64,000 nucleotides of DNA from Ovis canadensis (GCF_042477335.2 NC_091260.1:54641001-54705000); one strand, 5' to 3'. Positions 20,661 through 33,135 are shown, numbered from the stretch's first letter. Numbers and translations are program-made. The notes: generated by a model from the sequence alone, not told the origin.

Positions 20661-21319
20661 ACTTTTAGCACATTTACAATCTACAATATTAAAAAAAAAT
20701 TGTTTAACTCATATCCTGAATCTAGTATTCTCGCCTGTTTACTGAACAGAAGGCTCAGCTTGCCTGCCAGTGAGCAGATGGTTTGGCTTCAGATTATCTA
20801 TTAGGGATAACTCTAAAGTTATTGTGAATTTCATTTCAGATTTTTTTCACCAATAATTTTCCTTTCTGTCTTATTAAAACACAGATGCCTGGGCCCCCAG
20901 ATGCCTGGGCCCCTCTGGGGGTTTGATGCTTAAAGTAGGCAGAGGACATAGGTATTGAAGTAAATAATGAGGAGCCCACAACAAGATGGCAGATATGTTT
21001 AAACTTGAATTCAACTTCCAAATAATCAGCAGGATTTCTGCCATCTCTCCTGTGTTTAAGAGGAAGAGACAGCAAACAAGCTAGGTGTGTCCCCCTCCCA
21101 ACTATTTGATTTTTCCGTAGATGCCTCCTATAGTCATTGTTTTCTGAATGCCTCATTGAGAATTAAGTGAAATGACTGGTGTCATATACTTTTTAAATAT
21201 CTTCATTCATGGAACATCTTAGTGCCCTAAAGTTGGATTTGATTATGTTAAATGACCAGGTATAATTTAGAGTGGAATGTGGAATAGCAGAGTGGAAAGA
21301 TGTGGTGTAGTCTTGATCT

Positions 21320-21430
21320 GAGGTGTATCCTTAGCTTTCCATGTTATTCAAATGCTCTGAGCCTCAGAGCTCTCTAAAATGGAGACACAGACCTCTCCTG
21401 TAGTTTTAATGACTGTTGTGAACATTTCTT
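21320..21430 (+). mobile_element. Possible MIR fragment
   Basis: TGCTCTGAGCCTCAGAGCTC, TCTAAAATGGAGACA and TGACTGTTGTGAAC fit the middle of a MIR in sense orientation. Confidence 0.45.
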
Positions 21431-21647
21431 ATTTTACCCTTCACGTTGTCTCTCAAGGTTTTATTTTGCCTGCAGGGTATTTCCCGTTGTATGCATCCTC
21501 AGGATGCCCTATTGAAGCATGCATCCCTTCCCTTTTGTAGTGTAGTCTGACCTAGATTTGTCCAGCCAGATGTTTTCTCCTTGGACTTTGGATCTTGAGA
21601 GCAGAACCTGAGGCTATGGGGATTTTGGAGGACCTGTCAGTTGATGC

Positions 21648-21778
21648 ATTGAAGAAGGAATGGCAACCCACTCTAGTGTTCTTGCCCGGAGAATCCCAGG
21701 GACGGGGGAGCCTGGAGGGCTGCTGTCTCTGGGGCACACAGAATCGGACACCACTGAAGCGACTTAGCAGCAGCAGTG
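21648..21778 (+). mobile_element. Bov-A2 monomer (partial)
   Basis: AATGGCAACCCACTCTAGTG to CGACTTAGCAGCAGCAGTGG, i.e. the second monomer with its CAG tail. Confidence 0.85.
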
Positions 21779-21989
21779 GAGCGTCAGTGTGTGGGTCATA
21801 TTGTTCTCTGACTTGGTGGTTTTAGATTCCTTCTCCCTAGCCCTGTGGTGCTTGTCTTTTCCATCCTGATTTCCCAGGCATCTTTCAAGTTTGTAAGCTT
21901 TAAGAACTTTCCAGTCAAGTCCCTTTTTAAAGATTGCCAGAGTCAGTTTTTGATGTTTTGAATGCTTGCAGGTAAGAACTTTAATGTGC

Positions 21990-23385
21990 TAATTTACCTC
22001 TATCTTGAAAAATAAGTAGATGCTTGAACTGGATAATACACACTTAGGGTAAAATAGTTAAGTTTAACTAAAATGATAGAACTGACTTTTGTGTGACTTT
22101 TAAATTAGCTCTAAAGAATGATCTAAAAGTGTTCCATTTTTGGAGTTTCCCAAGGTTTCTATTTTGAAGTACAGTACTTACTATGATGGATAACTTTAAA
22201 AAGAAATTCTCCTTCCTGTACATGCAGTAATACACATATCTGCATATCAAATCTGTTAATGAGAAATTCATTCAGTACTTAGTATTAAAAGATGTGTTAA
22301 GATTTTAGTAATTTAAAGTATAATAAAGACTTCTAGGTTTTAGGATTTTGTTAGTCCTTTAATAAAAATAATGTGCTGTTCATATTTTTGAATGATTTGA
22401 GGGATCATTTTTTTTTCAGGTGCATTTAAGAGTATACACGTATGAAATATTAGTTATAAAATTAGTTTTTGGAGTTCATTGAACCACTTGATTGTATCTT
22501 TTACATAAGATTTTGTATTAGTGAAATTACTTTTCTTCAGGGTTCTCTCACAGTGTGGCCAAAATATTCACTGATTCATTTTATATGTCATACTGACATT
22601 TGATATTTATTCATTTTAAACCATCTGAGCATTCCTGTATGGATCATTTGCAATTATCTTTTAGAATTACAACTTGAAGTTATTTTGATCAAATATTTAG
22701 GCATACTTTTTGACATTTAAAGAGATAACCTATTACAGTCATTGTCCGCTTATATGTAAATCTCAAAAGATTGTAAAATGCATTGAACTTGTCCAGTTAT
22801 GTTGTGTTAAACTTGGCCCAACACTGCCTTATGTCCAAGCAAACTTTCTGCTTTGTATCGGCATAATTTTTCTATTAATCAGAGTAAATTGTGTCACTCA
22901 GAGTTGCTGTAGTCTTTGTTTAGGGGGTTTTATTTTCATGGGAATGTGGTTTTGAAGCCGCTCAAAGAGGTGGCTTGTCCTCCCCGTTTCTTCCATTTAA
23001 TAAGAGTCGTGACAAGTAACAAAGGAGAGAACCCGACTTCATTTTGAAATTGATGCCATGGCTTTAGGTTTCTCTGATCAAAGCTTGAAAGACTGCAACC
23101 TGTTTCAGTAGTATTGTACAGTATTAGAATCTAGTGAATCTTGAGGTTTTAAATTAGATATTGAAGATATATATATAGGTAGTAGGGCATTATTTTATTA
23201 TCTTGTCTTACTAGTTATTTGGTAAACCTCTGATCTGCAAGAAGACGATTAATATTAAAGTACATTATTGCCAGAAAGAATACTTAAGGTAAATATAGTC
23301 TTAAGCTAAAAAAGTTAAATTTTAAATGAAAAAAAAAAAACCACCTTTATTTTTATTTAAACAATAAATTGTATTATGTTTACAT
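21990..23385. other. AT-rich intron 1 segment without recognised repeat
   Basis: I see no gene, SINE or LINE here, only unique-looking sequence. It is one of the longest repeat-free stretches in the intron. Confidence 0.45.
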
Positions 23386-23390
23386 ACTTT

Positions 23391-23560
23391 TTTTCCTTTT
23401 TTATTTTAAATTTTTATTTATTTTTAATTGAAGGATAATTTCTTTACAGACTTTTGTTGTTTCCTGTCAAACCTCAACATGAATCAGCCATAGGTATACA
23501 TATATCCCCTCCCTTTTAACCTCTTTCCCATCTCCCTACCTACCCCTCCCCTCTAGGTTA
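23391..23560 (-). mobile_element. L1 3' end (antisense)
   Basis: Poly-T then AATTGAAGGATAATTTCTTT, CATGAATCAGCCATAGGTAT and TACATATATCCCCTCCC, reverse of a ruminant L1 3' UTR. Confidence 0.75.
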
Positions 23561-23599
23561 ATTTTGGGGAAATACATTTTCTTTTTTTTTTTTTTTCAT

Positions 23600-23910
23600 T
23601 TTTTTCGTTTTTAAAATTTTTATTTACTTTTTTTAATTTATTTTTTTTTAATTTTAAAATCTTTAATTCTTACATGCGTTCCCAAACATGAACCCCCCTC
23701 CCACCTCCCTCCCCATAACATCTCTCTGGGTCATCCCCATGCACCAGCCCCAAGCATGCTGTATCCTGCGTCAGGCATAGACTGGCAATTCGATTCTTAC
23801 ATGATAGTATACATGTTAGAATGCCATTCTCCCAAATCATCCCACCCTCTCCCTCTCCCTCTGAGTCCAAAAGTCTGCTCTACACATCTGTGTCTTTTTT
23901 GCTGTCTTCG
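23600..23910 (-). mobile_element. Second L1 3' end (antisense)
   Basis: Different ruminant L1 3' UTR: CATGCGTTCCCAAACATGAA, GGGTCATCCCCATGCACCAG, AATGCCATTCTCCCAAATCA. It sits head to tail with the L1 at 23391 and has its own poly-T. Confidence 0.8.
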
Positions 23911-24631
23911 TAGAGAAATTCTTAAATTGGAGTCAAAGGATGGAGTTTAGAAATTCTGTGAACATTCTGTAGTTGTATGTATTGTGTGTGTATATTTTTC
24001 TAGAGAAAGGGAACATAGCTTTTGTGAGGTACTCAAAACATTTAGTGAACCAGAAGCTTAAAAATTATCAAATAGAGAAACTGTTTCTTTGTTTTAGTTT
24101 AAGTTTTTTGTTTTGGCTGTGTTTTGTCTTCTTTTTTTCCTCTTGAAAATTGACTACAGAATATTTCAGGTTTCAGGGTTGTGGTCAGTTGGATTTTCAG
24201 TTTGAAATAGGAAGCCAGCATTTCTGTAGCTTGGTCATCTTGCTAGATGACATTTGCAAATTGTGTAACTAGCACATACAGAGTTCTAATACCTTCCGTG
24301 TGTTCGTCAGATGTTTATTGAGCTAAGCCTTTGATGAGGTACAAATATTAGGAAGAAGGTCTCTGTCTTCAAGCCCTTTTCATTTCAGTTCTCTGAGTCA
24401 AAACTCTTACAGTAGACTAAAAAACAAAATTGTGTTTCTGTCATAGAATTTTTCCATGGTGAATATCTCAGCCTGGCATATAGCTCCCACACAGTAAATA
24501 TTTACTATACTTAGTAAAGCACGTATTTTCATTGAGGGTCATGTCACCCTAAGGGAGAGAAAATTGGTTCTGGGGATGGTGATGAAAAATTCTTACTCCT
24601 TTTATGTATAAAGCATAGATACACATACAGT

Positions 24632-24837
24632 ATATAAACCGATCAGGTGGTGCTAGTGGTAAAGAATCCGCCTGCCAGGGCAGGAGACTCAAGAGATGTG
24701 GGTTTGATCCCTGTGTCTGGAAGATTCCCTGGAGAAGGAAATGGTAACCTACTCTAGTAATCTTGCCTGGAAAATTCCGTGGACAGAGCCGCCTGTCTAT
24801 GGTCTGTGGGGCCTGAAAGAATTGGACGTGACTGAGT
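24632..24837 (+). mobile_element. Bov-tA SINE
   Basis: Head slightly altered (GATCAGGTGGTGCTAGTGG), body typical. Target duplication ACATACAGT at 24623-24631 and 24838-24846. Confidence 0.85.
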
Positions 24838-24849
24838 ACATACAGTGTG

Positions 24850-25585
24850 CCATCTTACCCAAATTTTATGGGAGAGGATGTGGTTAGAGGAAACAGTCCT
24901 TGGAGAAAGCTCCTTTAGGGAGCAGAAATGGGAAAAAGAAGTTGAGAAATACTGAAATAAATTAATATTGAAACTACTGAGTTCGTGCTTAGCTGAGGTT
25001 TAGATCTTTTCCTCTGATACGAATTTTTATTGTAATAGAATTTGACTAGTAGTTTGCTAGTAGGAGGAATAATTTTAGTATGTTGAACTGCAGGGAGTTG
25101 TAAATTAAATTTTAAGAACAAAATTATCCTTGTTGGTTGATAATTTGTAGGTAGTCTTTGTTCGCCACTCTCTACCCTCTGCCCTTTGGAGAAACTCGAA
25201 TTAAAGGACTGCATTTAAATTGCCGACGGTTATTTTTACTCTGGTTTCATTTTCTAGTTCTGGCTTTTTAAATGCAACTGTTAAACAGTTTTATACCATG
25301 TTAACAAAATAAGCTCAGAAATAGCATTTTAAGAATCTAGCTTAAATTTCAGTTCAGTCACCGAATTGAGCTGCTCATTTAATTTTTTTGTCTGTACACT
25401 GTTATAATGGAAACAGATTTAGTTCAGTCCAACTATTGAACATCTATGTGCCAGTGTCTTTGCTGGTGGTGAAGTTCCAAGGAAAATTCTCTTACCTCAA
25501 GGAGCATCCAGTCTATATAGAAGACAGATTTGTAAGTGGTTCCAATAAAATAAGTTATTGACTTAAATAGAAATATGTGTTAAGG
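24850..25585. other. Intron 1 sequence without recognised feature
   Basis: Nothing named here; no gene. Confidence 0.45.
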
Positions 25586-25589
25586 GCAA

Positions 25590-25765
25590 TAGTGGATTCC
25601 TTGGATCAGGAATCAGAAGATTGCCATATTTCTTGACTTCTAGCCCTGCTCTTGACTAGTTAGAAGGGTTAAGGTAACTGCTTGGAATTCTTAGACCTCA
25701 GTTTTACCCCCTGAGCACAGTGAGCCTACCTTTGTGGGCTGTCCCATAACTTGTGAATTGTAGGG
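25590..25765 (+). mobile_element. MIR fragment
   Basis: AATCAGAAGATTGCCATA, CTAGCCCTGCTCTTGACTAG, AGACCTCAGTTTTACCC follow the MIR consensus, sense. Confidence 0.5.
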
Positions 25766-26433
25766 CTCCAGTGCAAGTGCTTTTGAAAACTGCAAGGTGT
25801 TGAACAAATGCAAATGGGTAATTGTCTCGCCTTGAGAAGTGAATTAAGAGTTATAGTAATCTTGACAAGTACTTAATACACTGTTTTTATTATTTCTTAA
25901 CCTTTTTGTGCTTTGCTGGGCTTAAGTGAGCCTTTCCATCAAGTGCGATTACTTATCTGTGCTTGCTTATCTATGTGTTTGTCCTGAACCTACAATCTGG
26001 TTTATTTTTTTGATAATCGCTGGCATGCTGTGCTGGAAAATCTGGACACCTGAACTACCATTTCTTACTTTCAGGCCAAGTCCAGAGTCTTTCTTGAACA
26101 ATTCTCATAAGAAATGACTGACTCTTCAGAGGCATCAGAAACCTCCAAACCTCTAAAATGATAATATGACTCTAGTGACAAGTGAAGTGGCTGATCCCTT
26201 CTCTCACCCCTGTATGCCCTCTGCTTCTTTGGGGCTCTTGCTCTTTTAACTCGTTTCTTTTTCCTGTGTCCATCCGTCTCCTCCGGTAACAACCACACAC
26301 TGGCATTTCAAGCTTTGTCATAGTTATTTTACCCATGCCTTTGTGGGTGGTTTCTGATTATAAACTTTGTTATTAGAAACTCTGCCTTCAGTAGAATTGG
26401 TATTGGAAGCCTAGGATTGGTGGTTTGGTTTTA

Positions 26434-26730
26434 TTTTTAAATTTATTTTTCATTGGAAGATAATTGCTTTACAATACTGTGTTGGTTTCTGTCATACATG
26501 AGCATGAATCAGCTGTAGGTATACACATGAGCCGACTCTTTGGAAAAGACCCTGATGCTGGGAAAGGTTGAGCACGGAAGAGGAAGGGGGTGATAGAGGA
26601 TGAGATGGTTGGATGGCATCATCGACTCAATGGACATGAGTTTGGGCAAGCTCCAGGAGATAGTGAAGGACAAGGAAGCCTGGTGTGCTGCAAGTTGTAG
26701 CTCCTCCTCCATCCCACCTCCTTTAGGCTG
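26434..26730 (-). mobile_element. L1 3' end (antisense) containing a BovB insert
   Basis: TTATTTTTCATTGGAAGATAATTGC to GTAGGTATACACATG, then after the insert CTCCTCCATCCCACCTCC, which is the direct continuation of the same L1 3' UTR. Confidence 0.7.
26526..26700 (+). mobile_element. BovB LINE 3' fragment
   Basis: Sense BovB: CTTTGGAAAAGACCCTGATG, GGATGAGATGGTTGGATGG and GACATGAGTTTGGGCAAG. It is inserted in the L1 described at 26434-26730. Confidence 0.85.
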
Positions 26731-27221
26731 TCACAGGGTTTGTGTTTTTTAATATAGTTTCTTTAATTGTTTGGTGGGGGAGTGGCTTTTCTCTCACCTC
26801 CAGATTGCTTCACTCACATTTTGGAGGATGCCTTTGCCTCGTCCGTGGAACAGTGGCAGCCTTTGTCTATTCCTCCTATGATGATTTCTTTAAAAATCAT
26901 CTCAATGGCTGGTAAGAAAGGGGCATTCTTTTGAAGAGAGGAGTTCGTCATGTTGGGTTCTTGTCTCGATTTAATGAGGAAAGGAAAAGGAACTCTGTTA
27001 TCACTGGTGGAATGGGAAGCAGTCCTCAGTGTTGTTGGGACTAGGGTTAAGTGAAGAAGACCCGGATTGGGTATGTCACCAAAGAGGAGTGTTGGAGATG
27101 GAAGGGAGCATTTTAGGAAGATAAGTTTTGAGCAGAATTTTAAATGAGATGTGGCATGTGATTTCATAGGAAACCAGCAGTCTAGACAGAATGTTATGAC
27201 AGGATATATATGTGAAAGGAA

Positions 27222-28035
27222 ATAAATGGGATATTACTCAGCTATTAAAAAGAATGCATTTGAGTCAGTTCTAATGAGGTGAATTAAGCTGGAGCCTATT
27301 ATACAGAGTGAAGTAAGTCAGAAAAACACCAATACAGCATATTAATGCATATATATGGAATTTAGAAAGATGGTAATGATGACCCTATATGTGAGACAGC
27401 AAAAGAGACACAGGTGTAAAGAATAGACTTTTGGACTCTGTGGGAGAAGGTGAGGATTTGAGAGAATAGCACTGAAACATGTATATTATCATACGTGAAA
27501 CGGATCGCCAATCCAGGTTCAATGCATGAGACAGGGTGCTCAGGGCTGGTGCACTGGGATGACCCTGAGGAAGGGATGGGGAGGGAGGTGGGGAAGGAGG
27601 TTCAGGATGGGGGACATGTACACCCATGGCTGTTTCATGTCAGTGTATGGCAAAACCACTACAATATTGTAAAGTAATTCAGTTCAGTGCAGTGGCTCAG
27701 TCGTGTCCGACTCTTTGCGACCCCATGAATCGCAGCACGCCAGGCTTCCTTGTCCATCACCAACTCCCGGAGTTTATTCAAACTCATGTCCATCCAGTTG
27801 GTGATGCCATCCAGCCGTCTCATCCTCTGTCATCCCCTTCTCCTCCTGCCCCCAATCCCTCCCAGCATCAGAGTCTTTTCCAGTGAGTCAACTCTTCGCA
27901 TGAGGTGGCCAAAGTATTGGAGTTTCAGCTTTAGCATCAGTCCTTCCAGTGAACACCCAGGACTGATCTCCTGGGTGGGATGTAATTAGCCCCCAATTAA
28001 AATAAATAAATAAATTAAAAATAAATAAATGGGAA
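27222..28035 (+). mobile_element. Ruminant L1 3' end, interrupted by BovB
   Basis: GAATGCATTTGAGTCAGTTC, AGCCTATTATACAGAGTGAA, the 3' UTR and then, after the insert at 27678-27975, TAATTAGCCCCCAATTAAAA with an AAATAAATAAAT tail. GTAATT flanks the insert on both sides. Confidence 0.8.
27678..27975 (-). mobile_element. BovB LINE 3' end inside L1
   Basis: Reverse BovB 3' end from TTCAGTTCAGTGCAGTGGCT to CCCAGGACTGATCTCC, 5'-truncated in ORF2. Confidence 0.9.
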
Positions 28036-28982
28036 AGTTATCCTTCTAGAAATGTTATTTTAAAGCTGAAGAATAAAATCTGCGTTGTCTAATAATAAAA
28101 GATAAGATATGAGGGAGATTATGTGTGGAATAGGGAAAATGAAAAAACTCTACCTTGAAGCCTTTAAACAGATGGTGGAGATGATAGTGGAGACAGTTGT
28201 TGCTTGTAAAGATAGCAGTAATGATGTAAACTGGATTTCTAGAAAGACATTTAAGTGAGGAAAGAATTGGTAGATGGAAAAGTTGGAGGCAGGAAGATTT
28301 GTAATAGGCTTGAAGTTACTAGAATTTGTGAAATTTGTTGCTTGGGTCTTGGATGAAGAGGGAATGAGACAGATCAGAAAGATAATTATTAAGGAAGAAT
28401 TATTTGAATTTAATTACCATTAAAGCTTTGAGAAAAGGTGATTGGTTCTTTTACAAGTCTGTGCTCATTGTTGAAAAAGATTGAGAAAATATAGATTACA
28501 AAAAAGAAAAATAAAATCCAGAATTCAACTTTCATTCCTTTAACATTTGTGGAATGTCGACTGTACAGAAGGTATTGTGCTAAAGAAGATAGATACATAT
28601 ATAGATAGATATATACATATGTGTGTAAATAAACGTGTGTAAATTAAACACTGATAGTTCCTGTGAAAAAACACTGTATGGGAATGGATGTTGAGGGGAC
28701 AGCATACGGAAGAACTTTATAAGGACATGACATGAGACTCAATGAATAGCTGCCCAATCCAGTGAAGACAGACTAGTATGTTTCAAGGTCGTGAGGTGTT
28801 GAAGAGCTTGGTTTGGTTTGAGGAACTGAAAGGTGGTTGAAGGCAGGAGTGGAGTGATGGGGGGAAAGACCTGAGATGCTGATCGAGTGCTGCAACACAG
28901 AGGCCTTACAAATCAAATCAGGTTAAGGACTTGGTGTATTACACTGCGTGTGGTTGGGAAGCCACTGAAGGTGTTGGGGAGT

Positions 28983-29283
28983 GGTATACCCAGTGTTTGT
29001 GTTATCAATAAAAAAAATTCTGTATGGGGAAAGGACAGACACAGAACTTTTGGGGCTTCCTTGGTGGTTCAGATAGTGAAGAGTCTGCCTGCAGTGTGGG
29101 GCACTCAGGTTTGATCCCTGGGTTCGGGAAGATTCCCTGGAGAAGGAAACGGCAACCCACTCCACTATTCTTGCCTGGGAAATCCCATGAACAGAGATGA
29201 CTGAGCAACTAATACTTTCATACCCACTCTTTATGTTATCAATAAAAAAAAAGTTCTGTGTGGACAAAGGATCGCACAGAGAC
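28983..29283 (+). repeat. 65-base direct repeats flanking a Bov-tA
   Basis: The sequence at 28983-29047 (TATACCCAGTGTTTG, TTATCAATAAAAAAAATTCTG, GGGGAAAGGACAGACACAG) recurs with about 80% identity at 29219-29283. The SINE at 29048-29218 lies exactly between. This is far longer than a normal target duplication. Confidence 0.8.
29048..29218 (+). mobile_element. Bov-tA SINE
   Basis: GGGGCTTCCTTGGTGGTTCAG, GGTTTGATCCCTGGG and body to GACTGAGCAACTAATACTTTC; the middle of the 3' half is deleted. Confidence 0.85.
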
Positions 29284-29867
29284 AAGTAGTGGAAGTTGGG
29301 CAGTAATATTTTGGTGTTACATTATTTTTCCAGTCCTATTTGCAATGAGTTTGCCTATGTTTATTTAAAACCTAAAAAGAAAAAAAAAAAACAAACCTTC
29401 CAGTACTGGATTGTAACCTCTTTTCTTTCTCTTTTTTAACCCCTGTTTTCTTAATAATGCACAGTGACCACCTTCCCATGTTAGTAAATAAGGATTTTTC
29501 CAATGAGAAATAAAATGCCCTATTATTTGCTGTGACTGCATGATAGAACATATTATTTGATATACCATATTTAATAGGGGTGTATTATAAGTATGGTCAT
29601 GCTGTGGACCTTCATTGTTAAATTATTTTTCTCTCTAGTAGCCTGGAAATCACATTATTACTTTTTTAGGCCTTTGTGTTTGTAGCAGATTCTTCTGTAT
29701 AGAATCTCCTCCTTTTCTTTACCTGGCAGCCGTTTCTCACCCATCTCTTGACGCCCAGCCAAAGCTCTTTACCTGATTTCCAGGGCACATTCGTTGCGCT
29801 CATATCCCTTTTTCCTATCGTGTACGCCTAGCAGAGTGTCTAGGATGTTGTAGGTATATATGCACGT

Positions 29868-30150
29868 GTGATAGTCTGCTGGGGCTGCCATAACAAAATA
29901 CCACAGAATTAGTTTAAACAATAAAAATTCCTTTTCTCACCATCCAAAAGGTTGGATGCTTGTGTGATTGGGTTCTGGTGAGGTTCCTCTTGCTGTGTTT
30001 CAGGACAGAGAGACAGCAAAATCTCTACTGTCTTCTCCTAAGAGCACTAATCTCATCACAGGGCCCCACCCCCATGACCTCTTCTCAACCTAATTATCTC
30101 CCAGAGGCTTTGTTTCCAAATACTGTCACATGAGTTAGGCTTTCATTTTA
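29868..30150 (-). mobile_element. MaLR LTR of the MST/THE1 type (antisense)
   Basis: TAGTCTGCTGGGGCTGCCATAACAAAATACCACAG, AGAGCACTAATCTCATCACA and CATGACCTCTTCTCAACC are the reverse of MST-type LTRs. Non-coding. Confidence 0.75.
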
Positions 30151-30713
30151 TTCATATCAGTATTACAATATTTATCATATTGAATTATGATTTTTTTTCA
30201 TTTTGTGCCTTATAAATATCTTGGTCATCTCTATTACCTCTGCTTAGCAGTGTCTTGGTACTCAATAGGTGTTTATTTAATTAAATTGTATTTTTCTTAT
30301 TTTAAGAAAATAGAATTGTGCAGAGGCCAGCATATAATAAGTAGTGTTATGATGACTTGATAGAAAACTTAAATGCTTTTATTATTCTATATGCTTTCCA
30401 AAATGTCCTCAACTTAAAATACTGACAATGTAACATGGTGGTCAAAGAACAGTATCTAGCCAGAGCACTGTAGCTGGAGGTTTAACTGCTGATAACCAGA
30501 TTATACATCTCAATTTATCTAAACTTCAGATTTTTCAATGTAAAATAATGCTTTATTCAGTCATTGTAAGACAAAGTGATAATTTACATATATGAAAACA
30601 GCTTTGCAAAACTGTTTACTATCCAAAACCTTCATGCTTCCTAGGAAAGATTATGGAATTATGGTTAAATCTTATTAATAAGATGCTGTTAAATATACTT
30701 TTTAAAACGTTGC

Positions 30714-30832
30714 TAGGGAATTTCCTGGCAGTCCATCGGTTAGCAGTCCACACTCTCACGGCTGAGGGCCCAGGTTCAGTCTAGTCAGAGAACTAAAATC
30801 TCACAAGCTGCATAGCATGGCCAAAAAAGAAA
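30714..30832 (+). mobile_element. CHR-like tRNA-derived SINE (short form)
   Basis: GGGAATTTCCTGGCAGTCCA, GAGGGCCCAGGTTCAGTC, AAGCTGCATAGCATGGCC then an A-rich end: the short artiodactyl tRNA SINE. Confidence 0.75.
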
Positions 30833-31061
30833 AACACCTTTGCTAGTCAAAAGTATGTACATTTTTGCCAGAAATCCTTTACAGAATTCATTTTCTTGAG
30901 AGAAGGTCAGTTTCTGCTTACACTTTGTGTTCTCTGAAGTGAAATAAATGATGGCACCCATGGAAAGAAAAGTGAGTACTTCAACATCTCATTTTCGTGG
31001 AAGCTGAAAGCAAACACTTGAAGATTACACATTAGACAGACAGGACTTGGAAGACAAGACA

Positions 31062-31215
31062 GAATGATGGAGCTAGGAGAACAGTTTCAGTTCCAACTTT
31101 GCCACTCAGTAACTGGCAAGTCTCTTAATTCTCTTGAGCCTCAGTTTCATTGTCTTATGAAAATGGAGGAATAAATCCTACATAATTTGGTCTTGTAAGG
31201 ACTAGACATAGTGCA
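31062..31215 (+). mobile_element. MIR fragment
   Basis: CAACTTTGCCACTCAGTAAC, TTAATTCTCTTGAGCCTCAG and CTTGTAAGGACTAGACATAG fit the MIR core in sense orientation. Confidence 0.65.
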
Positions 31216-31217
31216 CA

Positions 31218-31434
31218 TTGGGCTTTCCTGATGCGCTCAAACTGTAAAGAATCTGTCTGCAATGCAGGAGACCTGCGTTCGATCCCTGGGTGGAGAAGGT
31301 CCCCTGGAGTAGGAAATGGCAACCCACTCCAGTGTTCTTGCCTGGAGAGTCCCATGGACAGAGGAGCCTGGTGGACCAAAGTCTATGGTGTCACAAAGAG
31401 TTGAACATGACTGAGTAACTAAATAGCAGCAGGA
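31218..31434 (+). mobile_element. Bov-tA SINE
   Basis: Complete (GGGCTTTCCTGATGCGCTCA to GACTGAGTAACTAAATAGCAG), with a B-box-like GCGTTCGATCCC. Confidence 0.9.
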
Positions 31435-31436
31435 GC

Positions 31437-31712
31437 ATGCTGCTACTGCTGCTAAGTCGCTTCAGTCTTGTCCGACCCTGTGAGACCCCAGAGACGGCAG
31501 CCCACCAGGCTCCGCTATCCCTGGGATTCTCCAGGCAAGAACACTGGAGTGGGTTGCCATTTCCTTCTCCAGTGCTGGAAAGTGAAAAGTAAAAGAAGTC
31601 GCTCAGTCATGTCTGACTCTTTGCAACTCCATGGACTGCAGCCTACCAGGCTCCTCCGTTCATGGGATTTTCCAGGTAAGAGTACTGGAGTGGGGTGCCA
31701 TTGCCTTCTCCA
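31437..31712 (-). mobile_element. Bov-A2 dimeric SINE
   Basis: Reverse dimer from CTGCTACTGCTGCTAAGTCG to GGGGTGCCATTGCCTTCTCC, directly abutting the preceding Bov-tA in the opposite orientation. Confidence 0.9.
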
Positions 31713-32528
31713 AGCAGCACCATGGTGCATTGCAAATAGCCCAATTTTAAACTACAACTGTCTGCACGTTGGAAGAATAAAGAATTTGGGGAGGCTATGT
31801 TCCAAATGTTAACAGAAATTACCTGTGAGGGTGTGGGTGATGGATGGAAGGGAAGGGAAGAGGTAGCGACTTTCCCCTCATGTACTGCTGTTTGAAAATT
31901 TTTTTCAAGCAAGTGAGAAGGGCTGAGATGTCTCAAGAAGAGTGTGTAAATCACAAATGAAAAGACCACTTAGCAAGACAGTACACTGAAGAGATAGGTA
32001 GAAGAGTAACCTTTGAAAGCCTAAACAGGAGCTGCAGAGGAAAACAGGAGAGTGGAAATCAGGGTAGGAGGAGGGAGTGTCAGCAGTATTAGCTTTTGTG
32101 GGCTGTTTCTCAAGAGAACTGTATCTCATTACATGGGTTGGGAAGTGGTAGGGATTTTTTTTTTTTTTCCTTTCCACTATCAAGGAGTTTGGGGTGAATG
32201 GGAAAAAGATAGGGCCATTTTGGTGCTTGACTGTCTCTCTTGATGGACAAACCTGAGGACATTTGAATGTCACTTAGGAAGGTGCTGCCACGTAAGGGAG
32301 AGCTTTAAGCTGTTTAGGAGGGCAGGAGTTGTGAGCAAATATACTTCTTGAGGTGGGAGAGAATGGGTAGAAGGGTTAGCCTTAGGCAGTTTTCCTATCA
32401 TAACCAGGAAAAAGGAGTGTGGACTGTGAAGTTGAGTTTGTTGATTATGGTTCATTGCTGGAAGTTGAGGTTGTTCCTGTCTGATGGTATTTACTTCCTA
32501 TGGTGTTATCTGCTGAAAATGAGCTGGG

Positions 32529-32680
32529 TTGAGATTTGAGGGAAATGGCAACCCAGTCCAGTGCTCTGGTCTCGAAAATCCCATGGATGGAGAAGCCTGG
32601 CAGGCCACAGTCCATGGCGTTGTAAAGGGTCGGACACGACTGAGCCACTTCACATTCTTTCACATTTTGAGATTTGAGGG
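32529..32680 (+). mobile_element. Bov-tA 3' half with 14-base target duplication
   Basis: Truncated element (32543-32666), AATGGCAACCCAGTCCAGTG to GACACGACTGAGCCACTTCAC, between perfect repeats TTGAGATTTGAGGG at 32529-32542 and 32667-32680. The truncation therefore occurred at insertion. Confidence 0.9.
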
Positions 32681-32957
32681 GAATGTAGTTTTGAAGCAGC
32701 TGCTCTGTGTAAGAGCTGTGACCAGAGAAACATAGAAAGATTTGCCAGGATGGGTTTAATTTAAATCGAGATGGCAAATTTTCTTTCTTGCAGTTCAGAA
32801 GCACAGGCACAGAAAAAGAAAGTGGACAGTTGGATCATTCCATTGGAGTTTTGGTAGGTGAATGCAATGGAAGAAAAATAGTTGCGAATGGAACTATCAG
32901 TTTAGAAATTACCAGGAGTGTATTTGAAGTGGTATGCTTGGGACTTAATTTCCTTAT

Positions 32958-33003
32958 ACATAGAACAGTACTTGGTACAGAATAGTGCCCAATAAATGAC
33001 TGT
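32958..33003 (+). mobile_element. MIR 3' end
   Basis: GAACAGTACTTGGTACAGAA and GCCCAATAAATGACTGTTG are the MIR 3' terminal words. Confidence 0.55.
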
Positions 33004-33135
33004 TGGAATGGCTAGAGATGAGCCTAAGAATGGAGAGGACTGATGTGAAGAACGGAGGAAAGCCCAGGATTGGGATCTGCACAAAACTGAAGATGAATCA
33101 TACATAGATAGAATTCATTGCTTGGATTGGGTTCT

